A stretch of DNA of 64,000 bases from NCBI RefSeq assembly GCF_025993685.1, contig NZ_DAJPEN010000001.1, positions 4,216,001 through 4,280,000 of the forward strand. The letters run 5' to 3'. Below the pieces are notes generated by a model. The model was not told where the DNA came from and searched no databases. It worked only from the letters and a program-made list of their open reading frames with translations. This DNA comes from Bacteroides mediterraneensis. Lineage in GTDB: Bacteria; Bacteroidota; Bacteroidia; Bacteroidales; Bacteroidaceae. A program made the translations under genes and the position numbers. Position 1 is the stretch's first letter. Each line of letters starts with the position of its first letter. Shown here piece by piece: positions 15,718 through 24,132 of this stretch.

Positions 15718-17496
15718 TCAGCGGACAGCCATCGTGGCTTTTGCCAGCCATTCTTTTTGTTCCTGAGACAGGAACGGAGAGAGTGATGTGTACACTTGCT
15801 GGTGATAGCTGTTCAACCATTCCTTTTCTTCCGGACTGAGTAATTCCGGTAAGAGCGGCTTGAGGTCAATCGGACACAGAGTGAGCGGTTCGAATTTGTA
15901 GAACTCTCCAAATTCAGTAGTCTGGTCTTTGACTATCAGCATGGTGTTTTCTGTACGTACCCCGTAGCGTCCGGCTTTGTACACGCCCGGTTCGTTGGTC
16001 ACCGTCATCCCCGGCAGGAGCAGGGCCGGCATGTGGTTCATGCGGAACTGATGAGGCCCTTCGTGTACGTTGAGGAAATGCCCTACTCCATGACCCGTTC
16101 CGTGTCCGTAGTTCATACCTGCCTTCCAAATGAACTGACGAGCCAGCACATCCAGTTGCGTGCCGCAAGTGCCATACGGGAAGTGTGCCATGGAAAGCTG
16201 GATGAATCCTTTCAAAATCAAGGTATAGTCTTTTTTCTGGTCTTCGGTGACGGGGCCTAGGGAGATGGTGCGGGTGATGTCGGTGGTACCGTCCAAGTAT
16301 TGCGCTCCGCTGTCGAGCAACAAGAATCCTTCCGGCTGCAGCGTGGCGGCTGTTTCCTCTGTCGCTTCATAATGTACGATGGCTCCGTGTGCCTGATAGC
16401 CGGCAATCGTATCGAAGCTGATGCCCTTGAAATCCTTTTGAGCCGCGCGGAAAGCATACAGTTTCCGATCGATAGTGATTTCAGTTTCTTTTCCGCTCTT
16501 TACCGCTTCTTCCAGCCAGCAAAGGAAATTCACCATGGCTACACCGTCGCGGAGCATGGCCTGATGGAAACCGGCAATTTCAGTCTCGTTCTTGATGGCC
16601 TTCATATATAAAACCGGAGAATCGTGGAGCAGGACTTTGCTGTGGAGGCTGGCTGCCTGATATAGTGCATAATTGGTAGAACCAGACAGTTGCAGATTTT
16701 CTTCCTTATATTCTTCCAAGTCTTGGGCCACCTGGGAATATCCTTTGGCCTGTATCTGGTTTTCAGTCAGATAGCTGCGGGTCTCTGCTGTCAGCTTGTC
16801 GGGATGAATATAGAGGGTAGCAGCATCAGCTGTAATCAACAGGTAGCCGACGAAGACCGGGTTGCAATGTACGTCCGTGCCTCTCATGTTCAAGACCCAG
16901 GCAATTTCATCCAAGGCTGAAATCAACAGACCTTTTGCCCCTTCCTCTTGGAGAACCTTTCTTATCCGGCCGATTTTCTGCTTGCACGGTTCGCCGCTGT
17001 ATTCCAGAGGAAGAATAAAAGGAGGGTCGAGGGGCAGGGAAGGACGGTCTTTCCATAGCGTATGGAACGGGTCGTCCACGGTTACCAGTTCCAACCCGTA
17101 TGATTGAAGAGCCTTTTTCAGCTGCATGGCTTCGGAAATACTGTTGACCCATCCGTCAATACCGACCTTGTCGCCTGTTTTCAATACACTTCCCAGCCAT
17201 TCGGCAATGGAGGGTGTTTCCGGCAGTCGGTCTTTGAATAAGGTAAGACCGCTTCCTTGAAGTTGGTCGGCCGCTTGCAGAAAATAACGGGAATCAGTCC
17301 ATAATCCACCGTCGGAGAGGGTGATGACTGCAGTACCGGCGGAACCAGTGAAGCCGGATATCCATTTCCGGCTTTCCCAATGTGCCGGCACATATTCGCC
17401 CGAATGAGGGTCAGTACTGGGAACGATAAAGGCGGAAATTCCTTCCGCAGCCATTTGCTGGCGTAAGGATTTAATTCTTTCAGCTATAAGATTCAT
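15718..17496 (-). CDS. Xaa-Pro aminopeptidase (M24B family)
   Basis: 592 residues, the three-domain long form known from eukaryotic XPNPEP1 and many Bacteroidetes rather than the roughly 440-residue PepP. Two creatinase-like N-terminal domains are followed by the pita-bread catalytic domain. Metal ligands can be placed in LLDSGAQYLDGTTDITRT (two Asp), GHGTGHGVGHFLNVHEGP (His), TNEPGVYKAGRYG (Glu) and VRTENTMLI (Glu). It removes N-terminal residues preceding proline; no signal peptide, so cytosolic. A TATTTTTG box on the minus strand at 17536-17543 may be its promoter. Confidence 0.93.
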   Translation of the reverse strand: MNLIAERIKSLRQQMAAEGISAFIVPSTDPHSGEYVPAHWESRKWISGFTGSAGTAVITLSDGGLWTDSRYFLQAADQLQGSGLTLFKDRLPETPSIAEWLGSVLKTGDKVGIDGWVNSISEAMQLKKALQSYGLELVTVDDPFHTLWKDRPSLPLDPPFILPLEYSGEPCKQKIGRIRKVLQEEGAKGLLISALDEIAWVLNMRGTDVHCNPVFVGYLLITADAATLYIHPDKLTAETRSYLTENQIQAKGYSQVAQDLEEYKEENLQLSGSTNYALYQAASLHSKVLLHDSPVLYMKAIKNETEIAGFHQAMLRDGVAMVNFLCWLEEAVKSGKETEITIDRKLYAFRAAQKDFKGISFDTIAGYQAHGAIVHYEATEETAATLQPEGFLLLDSGAQYLDGTTDITRTISLGPVTEDQKKDYTLILKGFIQLSMAHFPYGTCGTQLDVLARQFIWKAGMNYGHGTGHGVGHFLNVHEGPHQFRMNHMPALLLPGMTVTNEPGVYKAGRYGVRTENTMLIVKDQTTEFGEFYKFEPLTLCPIDLKPLLPELLSPEEKEWLNSYHQQVYTSLSPFLSQEQKEWLAKATMAVR

Positions 17497-17615
17497 GGTG
17501 TAAATGAATTAAATAAAAAGTATAAACCTATCAGGCAAAAATAATAAATCTGTCAGAAAGGGACGCTTCAGTGTATTCTTAATCTTCGATTTTTGAATAA
17601 AATATACTGGAAAGT

Positions 17616-17646
17616 TTTGTAAATAAAGAAAGTATGTGTAATTTTG
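17616..17646 (+). promoter_or_regulatory. Promoter of rpsU
   Basis: TTTG at 17616-17619, 19 bases, then TAATTTTG at 17639-17646. It matches the Bacteroidetes consensus and lies about 55 bases before the S21 start codon. Confidence 0.8.
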
Positions 17647-17700
17647 CGCCGCAAATTGACTACGGAATAATTTAATAACAACATACTTAATTTTAAAAAC

Positions 17701-17892
17701 ATGATTGTAGTACCAGTAAAAGAAGGCGAAAACATTGAAAAAGCGCTGAAGAAATTCAAAAGAAAATTTGAAAAAACAGGTGTTGTAAAAGAACTGAGAA
17801 GCAGACAGCAGTATGACAAACCGTCTGTTTTGAAGAGACTTAAAATGGAACGTGCGATTTACGTTCAGAAAATGCATCAGAACGAAGATTAA
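17701..17892 (+). CDS. rpsU: Ribosomal protein S21
   Basis: 63 residues, highly basic, starting MIVVPVKEGENIEKALKKFK and carrying the S21 pattern KFEKTGVVKELRSRQQYDKPS. S21 sits near the 3' end of 16S rRNA on the 30S platform; in Bacteroidetes it is linked to hiding the anti-Shine-Dalgarno sequence. It has its own promoter, and the Xer recombinase follows 73 bases later, so they may share a transcript. Confidence 0.97.
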   Translation: MIVVPVKEGENIEKALKKFKRKFEKTGVVKELRSRQQYDKPSVLKRLKMERAIYVQKMHQNED

Positions 17893-17965
17893 TAATTTCA
17901 CGAAACATTTGAATTATTGAATTCTTTTTCATAAATTCGTTGCTGAGAATAAAAGCGATGTCTCT

Positions 17966-18847
17966 ATGTGGAAAGATTCTTTTCTGAAGTATCTTCTTTT
18001 CGAAAGGAACTATTCGGAGAAAACGATTATAAGTTACGGAACAGATCTGGACGAATTTGAAGCATATTTCAAAGGGGTGGATGAGGAACTTGATTTCACA
18101 AAAGTGGATGCAGATTTAATCCGTGGATGGGTATTCTCGTTGATGGAAGAAAGTTGTGCAGAAACAACGGTGAACAGGAAGCTGAGTTCGCTCCGGTCAT
18201 TTTATCGCTATCTGTTGCGCCAAAAGGCGGTAGCGGTGGACCCGGCTGCGAAAGTGGTAGGTCCGAAGAAGAAGAAGCCATTGCCGGTTTTCTTGAGGGA
18301 TGAAGATATGGATTCGTTACTTGAAGAAGATGGCTTTGCACAAACCTTTGAAGGAATTCGTGACAGGACGATGCTGGAGGTGTTTTATTCAACAGGAATC
18401 CGTCGGGCGGAATTGATTGCTTTAAAGGATGCGGATGTGGACTTTTCTTCCTCTGTGATAAAGGTGACGGGGAAAAGAAACAAACAGCGTCTGATTCCTT
18501 TTGGGATTAGGCTGAAAGAGGTGCTGGAGTCTTATCTGGCAGAAAGAAATCGTTTTTATGCAGGGGGGTGTGAGGCATTTTTCATCCGAAAACAAGGAGA
18601 ACCATTGTCTCCGTCGTCTGTAAACTATATTGTGAAGCGATACCTGTCGAGGGTGGTGACACTGAAGAAGAAAAGCCCGCATGTGCTGCGGCATACCTTC
18701 GCAACTACGATGCTGAATCATCATGCAGAGCTGGAAGCTGTGAAGGAGTTGTTGGGGCATGAAAGCTTGACTACAACGGAGGTGTATACGCATACCACTT
18801 TTGAGGAGTTAAAACAAGTTTATGAACAAGCTCATCCTAGAGCGTAA
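17966..18847 (+). CDS. Tyrosine recombinase, XerC/XerD type
   Basis: 293 residues, the normal Xer length. The N-terminal SAM-like DNA-binding domain spans about 1-90 (FLKYLLFERNYSEKTIISYG). The catalytic domain shows the first Arg in FYSTGIRRAELIAL, the Lys of the beta-hairpin in VTGKRNKQR, HxxR in SPHVLRHTFATTML, His in LLGHESLTTT, and the nucleophile Tyr in TEVYTHTTF. It should resolve chromosome dimers at dif. The sequence alone does not separate XerC from XerD here. It sits between rpsU and hpf in a core gene setting, so it is not a phage or island integrase. Confidence 0.92.
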   Translation: MWKDSFLKYLLFERNYSEKTIISYGTDLDEFEAYFKGVDEELDFTKVDADLIRGWVFSLMEESCAETTVNRKLSSLRSFYRYLLRQKAVAVDPAAKVVGPKKKKPLPVFLRDEDMDSLLEEDGFAQTFEGIRDRTMLEVFYSTGIRRAELIALKDADVDFSSSVIKVTGKRNKQRLIPFGIRLKEVLESYLAERNRFYAGGCEAFFIRKQGEPLSPSSVNYIVKRYLSRVVTLKKKSPHVLRHTFATTMLNHHAELEAVKELLGHESLTTTEVYTHTTFEELKQVYEQAHPRA

Positions 18848-18863
18848 AGAAAAGGAGGTTTTT

Positions 18864-19163
18864 ATGGAAGTAAGAATTCAATCCATTCATTTCGATGCAT
18901 CTGAAAGATTAGAGGCTTTTATTCAGAAGAAGGCCGAGAAGCTCGAGAAGTTTTGTGACAATATAAAGAAAGTAGAGGTGTCTTTGAAAGTAGTGAAACC
19001 TGAAACGGCGATGAATAAAGAGGCCGGTGTGCGTATTTTGGCGCTTAATTCAGAGTTTTACGCAGAAAAAGTAAGTGATACATTCGAAGAATCAATAGAC
19101 GTGTGCATGGATGCACTGTCTAAGCAACTGATGAAAGCCAAAGAAAAACTTCAAGGGAAATAA
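18864..19163 (+). CDS. hpf: Ribosome hibernation promoting factor (short HPF/YfiA)
   Basis: 99 residues. I choose the ATG at 18864 because AAAGGAGG lies just upstream (18851-18858) and the protein then starts MEVRIQSIHFDASERLEAF, the usual HPF start; reading from 18822 would overlap the recombinase end. It has the beta-alpha-beta-beta-beta-alpha pattern of the S30AE family and no long-form C-terminal dimerisation domain. It binds idle 30S subunits. It precedes a tRNA/tuf cluster that has its own promoter. Confidence 0.93.
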   Translation: MEVRIQSIHFDASERLEAFIQKKAEKLEKFCDNIKKVEVSLKVVKPETAMNKEAGVRILALNSEFYAEKVSDTFEESIDVCMDALSKQLMKAKEKLQGK

Positions 19164-19180
19164 AAAAGTTGCGTAAAAGT

Positions 19181-19210
19181 TTTGTGATTAAAAAATAATA
19201 GCTAACTTTG
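19181..19210 (+). promoter_or_regulatory. Promoter of the tRNA-tuf cluster
   Basis: TTTG at 19181-19184, 18 bases, TAACTTTG at 19203-19210. Spacing is one base under the usual 19. It lies 50 bases before the first tRNA. Confidence 0.7.
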
Positions 19211-19247
19211 CAGCCGCTAAGTCGTGGAAAATAAAGCGGCTGCAAAG
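19206..19247. repeat. Perfect inverted repeat overlapping the tRNA-tuf promoter
   Basis: CTTTGCAGCCGCT (19206-19218) and AGCGGCTGCAAAG (19235-19247) are exact 13-base inverted copies with a 16-base centre, followed by CTTTTT. The left arm contains part of the TAACTTTG box, so transcription would begin within the arm and only a partial hairpin could form in RNA. Confidence 0.75.
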
Positions 19248-19260
19248 CTTTTTAAACCTC

Positions 19261-19334
19261 GCCTCTTTAGCTCAGTTGGCCAGAGCACGTGATTTGTAAT
19301 CTCGGGGTCGTTGGTTCGAATCCGACAAGAGGCT
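19261..19334 (+). tRNA. tRNA-Thr (TGT)
   Basis: 74-base cloverleaf: acceptor GCCTCTT/AAGAGGC, anticodon loop TTTGTAA with TGT, T-arm TTGGTTCGAATCCGA, discriminator T. First gene of a four-tRNA run before tuf. Confidence 0.95.
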
Positions 19335-19375
19335 CGAAGAAAAAGAGGTGGTGTTAACCATCTAACTTGAGAGTG

Positions 19376-19458
19376 GGGCAAATACCAGAGTGGCCAAATG
19401 GGGCAGACTGTAAATCTGCTGGCTTACGCCTTCGGTGGTTCGAATCCATCTTTGCCCA
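19376..19458 (+). tRNA. tRNA-Tyr (GTA)
   Basis: 83-base class II tRNA with a long variable arm: acceptor GGGCAAA/TTTGCCC, anticodon loop CTGTAAA with GTA, discriminator A. Confidence 0.95.
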
Positions 19459-19466
19459 CTTGATTT

Positions 19467-19539
19467 GCGGAAGTAGCTCAGTTGATAGAGCATTAGCCTT
19501 CCAAGCTGAGGGTCGCGGGTTTGAGTCCCGTCTTCCGCT
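19467..19539 (+). tRNA. tRNA-Gly (TCC)
   Basis: 73-base cloverleaf: acceptor GCGGAAG/CTTCCGC, anticodon loop CTTCCAA with TCC, T-arm GCGGGTTTGAGTCCCG, discriminator T. Confidence 0.95.
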
Positions 19540-19554
19540 CTCTTTTCTTCTTTT

Positions 19555-19626
<72 letters not shown>

Positions 19627-19673
19627 CGTGAAATTGTAAAGCTGATTATTAATCAAAATAAATAAGTAAAGCT

Positions 19674-20867
19674 ATGGCTAAAGAGAAATTTGAACGCACC
19701 AAACCGCATGTGAACATTGGTACGATTGGTCACGTTGACCACGGTAAAACAACTTTGACTGCTGCTATTACTAAAGTATTGGCAGAAAGAGGTTTCACTA
19801 AAGCTGACGAAATCAAGTCTTTCGATCAGATTGATAACGCTCCGGAAGAAAAGGAACGTGGTATTACCATCAATACTTCTCACGTAGAGTATGAAACTGC
19901 AAATCGTCACTATGCTCACGTTGACTGTCCGGGACACGCCGACTATGTAAAGAACATGGTTACTGGTGCTGCTCAGATGGATGGTGCGATCATCGTAGTT
20001 GCTGCAACTGATGGTCCGATGCCTCAGACTCGTGAACACATCTTGTTGGCTCGTCAGGTAAACGTACCGCGCTTGGTTGTATTCTTGAACAAGTGTGATA
20101 TGGTTGATGATGAAGAAATGTTGGAATTGGTTGAAATGGAAATGCGCGAATTGCTGTCATTCTATGATTTCGACGGTGACAATACTCCTATCATCCGCGG
20201 TTCTGCACTGGGTGCATTGAACGGTGTAAAAGAATGGGAAGATAAGATTATCGAACTGATGGACGCAGTTGATAACTGGATTCCTCTGCCTCCGCGTGAT
20301 GTTGATAAACCTTTCTTGATGCCGGTTGAAGACGTATTCTCAATCACAGGTCGTGGTACTGTAGCAACAGGACGTATCGAAGCTGGTCGCGTAAAAGTTG
20401 GTGACGAAGTTGAAATCTTGGGTCTTGGTGAAGATAAGAAATCAGTTGTAACTGGTGTTGAAATGTTCCGTAAGATTTTGGACGAAGGTGAAGCTGGTGA
20501 TAACGTAGGTTTGCTGCTTCGTGGTATCGATAAGAACGAAATCAAACGTGGTATGATTCTGTGTCACCCGGGTCAGGTTAAAGCTCACTCTAAATTCAAA
20601 GCTGAGGTTTATATCCTGAAGAAAGAAGAAGGTGGTCGTCACACTCCGTTCCACAACAAATATCGTCCTCAGTTCTATCTGCGTACTATGGACTGTACAG
20701 GTGAAATCTCTTTGCCGGAAGGTACAGATATGGTAATGCCGGGTGATAACGTAACAATCACTGTAGAATTGATTTACCCGGTTGCATTGAACGTAGGTCT
20801 GCGCTTCGCTATCCGTGAAGGTGGTCGTACAGTAGGTGCTGGTCAGATTACTGAACTTCTCGACTAA
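19674..20867 (+). CDS. tuf: Elongation factor Tu
   Basis: 397 residues, full length. The GTPase domain shows GHVDHGKT (19-26), the DCPGHADY switch, and NKCDMVDD. Domains II and III follow, ending GGRTVGAGQITELLD. EF-Tu brings aminoacyl-tRNA to the ribosome. The gene shows a codon bias expected of a very highly expressed gene, with many GGT, CGT and GTT codons compared with the neighbouring xer gene. It sits between four tRNAs and tRNA-Trp, the tRNA-tuf-secE-nusG arrangement common in bacteria. Confidence 0.98.
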   Translation: MAKEKFERTKPHVNIGTIGHVDHGKTTLTAAITKVLAERGFTKADEIKSFDQIDNAPEEKERGITINTSHVEYETANRHYAHVDCPGHADYVKNMVTGAAQMDGAIIVVAATDGPMPQTREHILLARQVNVPRLVVFLNKCDMVDDEEMLELVEMEMRELLSFYDFDGDNTPIIRGSALGALNGVKEWEDKIIELMDAVDNWIPLPPRDVDKPFLMPVEDVFSITGRGTVATGRIEAGRVKVGDEVEILGLGEDKKSVVTGVEMFRKILDEGEAGDNVGLLLRGIDKNEIKRGMILCHPGQVKAHSKFKAEVYILKKEEGGRHTPFHNKYRPQFYLRTMDCTGEISLPEGTDMVMPGDNVTITVELIYPVALNVGLRFAIREGGRTVGAGQITELLD

Positions 20868-20890
20868 TACAATCTCTGAATAAATATTTA

Positions 20891-20922
20891 ATAGTTCCCG
20901 GAGTCATTCGGGAACTATTTTT
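20891..20922 (+). terminator. Hairpin after tuf, directly abutting tRNA-Trp
   Basis: ATAGTTCCCG and CGGGAACTAT are exact inverted copies with an 8-base loop, followed by four T residues that end where tRNA-Trp begins. It may be a partial terminator or a processing signal rather than a full stop, because no separate promoter is seen before tRNA-Trp. Confidence 0.65.
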
Positions 20923-20995
20923 ACGGGAATAGCTCAGTTGGTAGAGCATCGGTCTCCAAAACCGAGTGTCGGGAGTTCGAGTCTCTCTTCCCGTG
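20923..20995 (+). tRNA. tRNA-Trp (CCA)
   Basis: 73-base cloverleaf: acceptor ACGGGAA/TTCCCGT, anticodon loop CTCCAAA with CCA, T-arm GGAGTTCGAGTCTC, discriminator G. Confidence 0.95.
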
Positions 20996-21011
20996 CCAAA
21001 ATTAAAGGAAT

Positions 21012-21206
21012 ATGTTTAAGAAGATAACGAATTATTGTAAGGAATCTTATGACGAACTAGTCCATAAAGTATCATGGCCTACTCGTTCAGAACTTTCTAG
21101 CAGTGCAGTGGTTGTTTTAACTGCTTCCCTCCTCATTGCACTCGTCGTTTTTCTAATGGATTCTGCCTTCCAGTTCATCATGGAAGATGTTATCTATCCG
21201 CACTAA
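21012..21206 (+). CDS. secE: Preprotein translocase subunit SecE
   Basis: 64 residues, the short one-helix form. An amphipathic N-terminal part with the SecE motif KVSWPTRSEL is followed by one membrane helix (VVVLTASLLIALVVFLMD). SecE clamps SecY in the inner-membrane translocon. Its place between tRNA-Trp and nusG is the conserved order. Confidence 0.95.
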   Translation: MFKKITNYCKESYDELVHKVSWPTRSELSSSAVVVLTASLLIALVVFLMDSAFQFIMEDVIYPH

Positions 21207-21221
21207 TAAACAGTAAAAAGA

Positions 21222-21764
21222 ATGTCTGAGATTGAAAAAAAATGGTACGTATTGCGTGCCGTAAGTGGAAAAGAGAGCAAGGTAAAAGAATATCTTGATG
21301 CAGACATCAAGCATGGTAACCTTGGCGATTATGTATCTCAGGTGTTGATTCCTACCGAAAAGACATATCAGGTTCGCAATGGTAAGAAAATTGTAAAAGA
21401 GAGAACTTACCTTCCTGGTTATGTGCTGGTGGAAGCTGCTTTGGTCGGTGAGGTGGCTCATCATTTGAGAAACACCCCGAACGTAATCGGCTTTCTAGGA
21501 GGAATGGATCATCCAGTCCCTCTGAGACAGTCGGAAGTGAATCGTATTCTGGGTACGGTGGATGAACTTCAAGAAGGTGGTGAGGACTTGAATATCCCTT
21601 ACACCGTTGGAGAAACAGTGAAAGTTAGCGTGGGACCGTTCAGCGGATTCAGTGGACTCATTGAAGAAGTGAATGCGGAAAAACGCAAACTGAAAGTAAT
21701 GGTCAAAATATTCGGACGGAAAACTCCGTTGGAATTAGGCTTTACGGATGTAGAAAAGGAATAA
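21222..21764 (+). CDS. nusG: Transcription factor NusG
   Basis: 180 residues. The NGN domain (about 1-115) begins KKWYVLRAVSGKESKVKEYL and includes RTYLPGYVLVE. The C-terminal KOW domain has GETVKVSVGPFSGFSGLIEEVN. NusG binds the RNA polymerase clamp, favours processive transcription and links to ribosomal S10 or Rho. It lies 15 bases after secE and is followed by rplK, the usual order. Confidence 0.97.
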   Translation: MSEIEKKWYVLRAVSGKESKVKEYLDADIKHGNLGDYVSQVLIPTEKTYQVRNGKKIVKERTYLPGYVLVEAALVGEVAHHLRNTPNVIGFLGGMDHPVPLRQSEVNRILGTVDELQEGGEDLNIPYTVGETVKVSVGPFSGFSGLIEEVNAEKRKLKVMVKIFGRKTPLELGFTDVEKE

Positions 21765-21826
21765 TGCATTTTGTTACGTGCTGTTGTTCCATTCGTTAAA
21801 TACTTATATAAAAATTACAAAAGAAA

Positions 21827-22270
21827 ATGGCTAAAGAAGTTGCTGGACTAATCAAATTACAGATTAAAGGAGGCGCTGCAAATCCATCACCTCCCGTTGG
21901 ACCTGCTTTGGGTTCTAAGGGTATTAATATCATGGAATTTTGCAAGCAATTCAACGCCAGAACCCAGGACAAGGCAGGTAAGGTATTACCTGTAATCATT
22001 ACCTACTACACAGACAAGTCTTTTGATTTCGTAATCAAAACTCCTCCTGTAGCTATTCAGTTGCTTGAGGCTGCCAAAATCAAGAGTGGATCTGCAGAAC
22101 CGAACCGCAAGAAAGTGGCTGAACTGACTTGGGATCAGATTCGTGCAATCGCTCAGGATAAGATGGTTGACTTGAACTGCTTTACTATCGAATCTGCTAT
22201 GTCAATGGTAGCAGGAACAGCTAGAAGTATGGGTATCGCTGTAAAAGGTGACTTCCCGGGTAATAACTAA
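21827..22270 (+). CDS. rplK: Ribosomal protein L11
   Basis: 147 residues, with KLQIKGGAANPSPPVGPALGSKGINIMEFCKQFN near the start, the proline-rich hinge of L11, and a C-terminal rRNA-binding domain. It forms part of the GTPase-associated centre of the 50S subunit. It starts the L11-L1-L10-L7/L12-rpoBC run. Confidence 0.98.
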   Translation: MAKEVAGLIKLQIKGGAANPSPPVGPALGSKGINIMEFCKQFNARTQDKAGKVLPVIITYYTDKSFDFVIKTPPVAIQLLEAAKIKSGSAEPNRKKVAELTWDQIRAIAQDKMVDLNCFTIESAMSMVAGTARSMGIAVKGDFPGNN

Positions 22271-22286
22271 TTAACTTCAATTGATA

Positions 22287-22985
22287 ATGGGTAAACTGAC
22301 AAAAAATCAAAAGTTGGCTGCAGAAAAGATTGAAGCAGGGAAAGCATACTCACTGAAGGAAGCTTCTGAACTGGTAAAGGAAATCACTTTCACCAAGTTT
22401 GACGCTTCATTAGATATTGACGTACGTTTAGGTGTAGACCCTCGTAAGGCTAACCAGATGGTAAGAGGTGTGGTATCTCTTCCTCATGGTACAGGTAAAC
22501 AGGTACGTGTGCTTGTTCTGTGTACACCGGATGCTGAAGCTGCTGCAAAAGAAGCTGGTGCTGACTATGTTGGTCTTGATGAATATATTGAAAAGATCAA
22601 AGGTGGATGGACTGATATTGATGTGATCATCACTATGCCGTCTATCATGGGTAAGATTGGTGCGCTGGGTCGTGTGCTCGGTCCTCGTGGATTGATGCCG
22701 AACCCGAAAAGCGGTACTGTAACTATGGATGTAGCTAAAGCTGTTAAGGAAGTTAAGCAAGGTAAGATTGACTTTAAGGTTGACAAGAGCGGTATCGTTC
22801 ATACTTCAATCGGTAAGGTGTCTTTCACTGCTGACCAGATCCGTGAAAATGCGAAAGAATTTATCGCTACTATCATCAAACTGAAACCGACCACAGCTAA
22901 AGGTACTTATATTAAGAGTATTTATCTTTCAAGTACTATGAGTAAGGGTATCAAGATTGACCCGAAATCAGTAGACGAAATCTAA
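22287..22985 (+). CDS. rplA: Ribosomal protein L1
   Basis: 232 residues from the ATG at 22287 (MGKLTKNQKLAAEKI). Two-domain L1 pattern, with the conserved VLGPRGLMPNPKSGTVT stretch near residue 130. L1 forms the mobile stalk near the E site and in many bacteria represses its own mRNA; I did not identify an L1-binding mimic in the 62-base gap before rplK. It is 16 bases from both its neighbours. Confidence 0.98.
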   Translation: MGKLTKNQKLAAEKIEAGKAYSLKEASELVKEITFTKFDASLDIDVRLGVDPRKANQMVRGVVSLPHGTGKQVRVLVLCTPDAEAAAKEAGADYVGLDEYIEKIKGGWTDIDVIITMPSIMGKIGALGRVLGPRGLMPNPKSGTVTMDVAKAVKEVKQGKIDFKVDKSGIVHTSIGKVSFTADQIRENAKEFIATIIKLKPTTAKGTYIKSIYLSSTMSKGIKIDPKSVDEI

Positions 22986-23001
22986 TAATTAAGGAGGAAT
23001 C

Positions 23002-23517
23002 ATGAGAAAGGAAGATAAAGGCGTAATTATTGGTCAGTTGGCTGATACCGTAAAGCAATACGGACATTTTTACTTGGTAGACACAACTGCAATGGATGCA
23101 GCTGCTACCAGTGACCTTCGTAAGAAATGTTTCAAAGCAGGTATCAAACTGATGGTTGTGAAGAATTCTTTGCTTCACAAAGCTTTGATGAGCTTGGATG
23201 TAGACTACTCACCCTTGTTCGATTCTTTGAAGGGTACTACTTCAGTAATGTTTTGCGAAACAGCTAATGTGCCTGCAAAACTGTTGAAGGAATATAAGGA
23301 CAGCGTTCCGACCCTGAAAGCTGCTTATGCAGAAGAAGGATTCTATGTGGGTGCAGATCAGTTGGAAGCTCTCGCAACAATCAAGAGCAAGAACGAAGTC
23401 ATTGCAGACATTGTGGCTTTGCTGCAGTCTCCTGCAAAGAACGTTATCTCGGCTCTTCAATCAGGTGGCAACACCATTCACGGTGTTCTTCAGACTTTGG
23501 CAGAACGTGCAGAATAA
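23002..23517 (+). CDS. rplJ: Ribosomal protein L10
   Basis: 171 residues, starting MRKEDKGVIIGQLADTVKQY, with the L10 rRNA-binding N-terminal domain and a C-terminal helix for L7/L12 dimers. AAGGAGG at 22990-22996 is one of the clearer ribosome-binding sites in the window. It anchors the L7/L12 stalk. Confidence 0.97.
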   Translation: MRKEDKGVIIGQLADTVKQYGHFYLVDTTAMDAAATSDLRKKCFKAGIKLMVVKNSLLHKALMSLDVDYSPLFDSLKGTTSVMFCETANVPAKLLKEYKDSVPTLKAAYAEEGFYVGADQLEALATIKSKNEVIADIVALLQSPAKNVISALQSGGNTIHGVLQTLAERAE

Positions 23518-23595
23518 TGGCACGCTGCGCATGAGTCAAGAAACCAAAACAACTTTAATATTTAAATAGTACAAACAATTAAATTTCATACAAAA

Positions 23596-23973
23596 ATGGC
23601 AGATTTGAAAGCTTTTGCAGAACAATTAGTTAACTTGACAGTAAAAGAAGTTAATGAACTTGCAACTATCCTTAAAGAAGAATATGGTATTGAACCTGCT
23701 GCTGCAGCTGTAGCTGTTGCTGCTGGTCCTGCTGCTGCTGGTGCAGCTGCTGCTGAAGAAAAAACTTCATTCGATGTAGTTTTGAAGAGCGCAGGTGCTG
23801 CTAAACTGCAGGTTGTTAAGGCAGTGAAAGAAGCTTGTGGTCTTGGCTTGAAAGAAGCAAAAGACTTGGTTGACGGTGCTCCTAGCACAGTAAAAGAAGG
23901 TTTGGCTAAAGACGAAGCTGAATCTTTGAAGAAAACTTTGGAAGAAGCTGGAGCTGAAGTTGAACTTAAATAA
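23596..23973 (+). CDS. rplL: Ribosomal protein L7/L12
   Basis: 125 residues. The N-terminal dimerisation domain is followed by an Ala/Gly-rich hinge (about 36-55) and the C-terminal domain with VKAVKEACGLGLKEAKDLVDGAP that recruits translation factors. The mRNA must be in excess of rpoB; the hairpin just after the gene fits that. Confidence 0.98.
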   Translation: MADLKAFAEQLVNLTVKEVNELATILKEEYGIEPAAAAVAVAAGPAAAGAAAAEEKTSFDVVLKSAGAAKLQVVKAVKEACGLGLKEAKDLVDGAPSTVKEGLAKDEAESLKKTLEEAGAEVELK

Positions 23974-23998
23974 GATTATCCTGTAAATCAGGTAGTTC

Positions 23999-24037
23999 GG
24001 TTAAGAGTCCTCTGTAAAGAGGATTCTTAACCTTTTT
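23999..24037 (+). terminator. Terminator/attenuator between rplL and rpoB
   Basis: GGTTAAGAGTCCTC pairs with GAGGATTCTTAACC (one G-T pair) around TGTAAA and is followed by TTTTT. This is a full intrinsic terminator shape inside the operon. In E. coli a partial attenuator at the same place lowers rpoBC relative to L7/L12. Confidence 0.85.
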
Positions 24038-24053
24038 GCGTCTATATTAAGTT

Positions 24054-24109
24054 CACTAGGTTTCAATTGTCGGAACTGTGAGAGTTCCCCGACTGTAATT
24101 ATCCTAGGT
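24054..24109 (+). promoter_or_regulatory. Second structured element in the rpoB leader
   Basis: CTAGG (24056-24060) and CCTAG (24103-24107) can close a stem around an inner hairpin, GTCGGAACT with AGTTCCCCGAC (two-base bulge). It lies between the attenuator and the rpoB start and might act in readthrough, RNA processing or feedback. No promoter with both boxes is seen here. Confidence 0.45.
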
Positions 24110-24132
24110 TTTACATTTTAAACTCCATACAG

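Noticed and set aside
17966..18847. Tyrosine recombinase as a mobile-element integrase
   Set aside because: It has the short Xer form and sits between rpsU and hpf with no attachment repeats or phage genes, so it is read as the housekeeping dimer-resolution enzyme.
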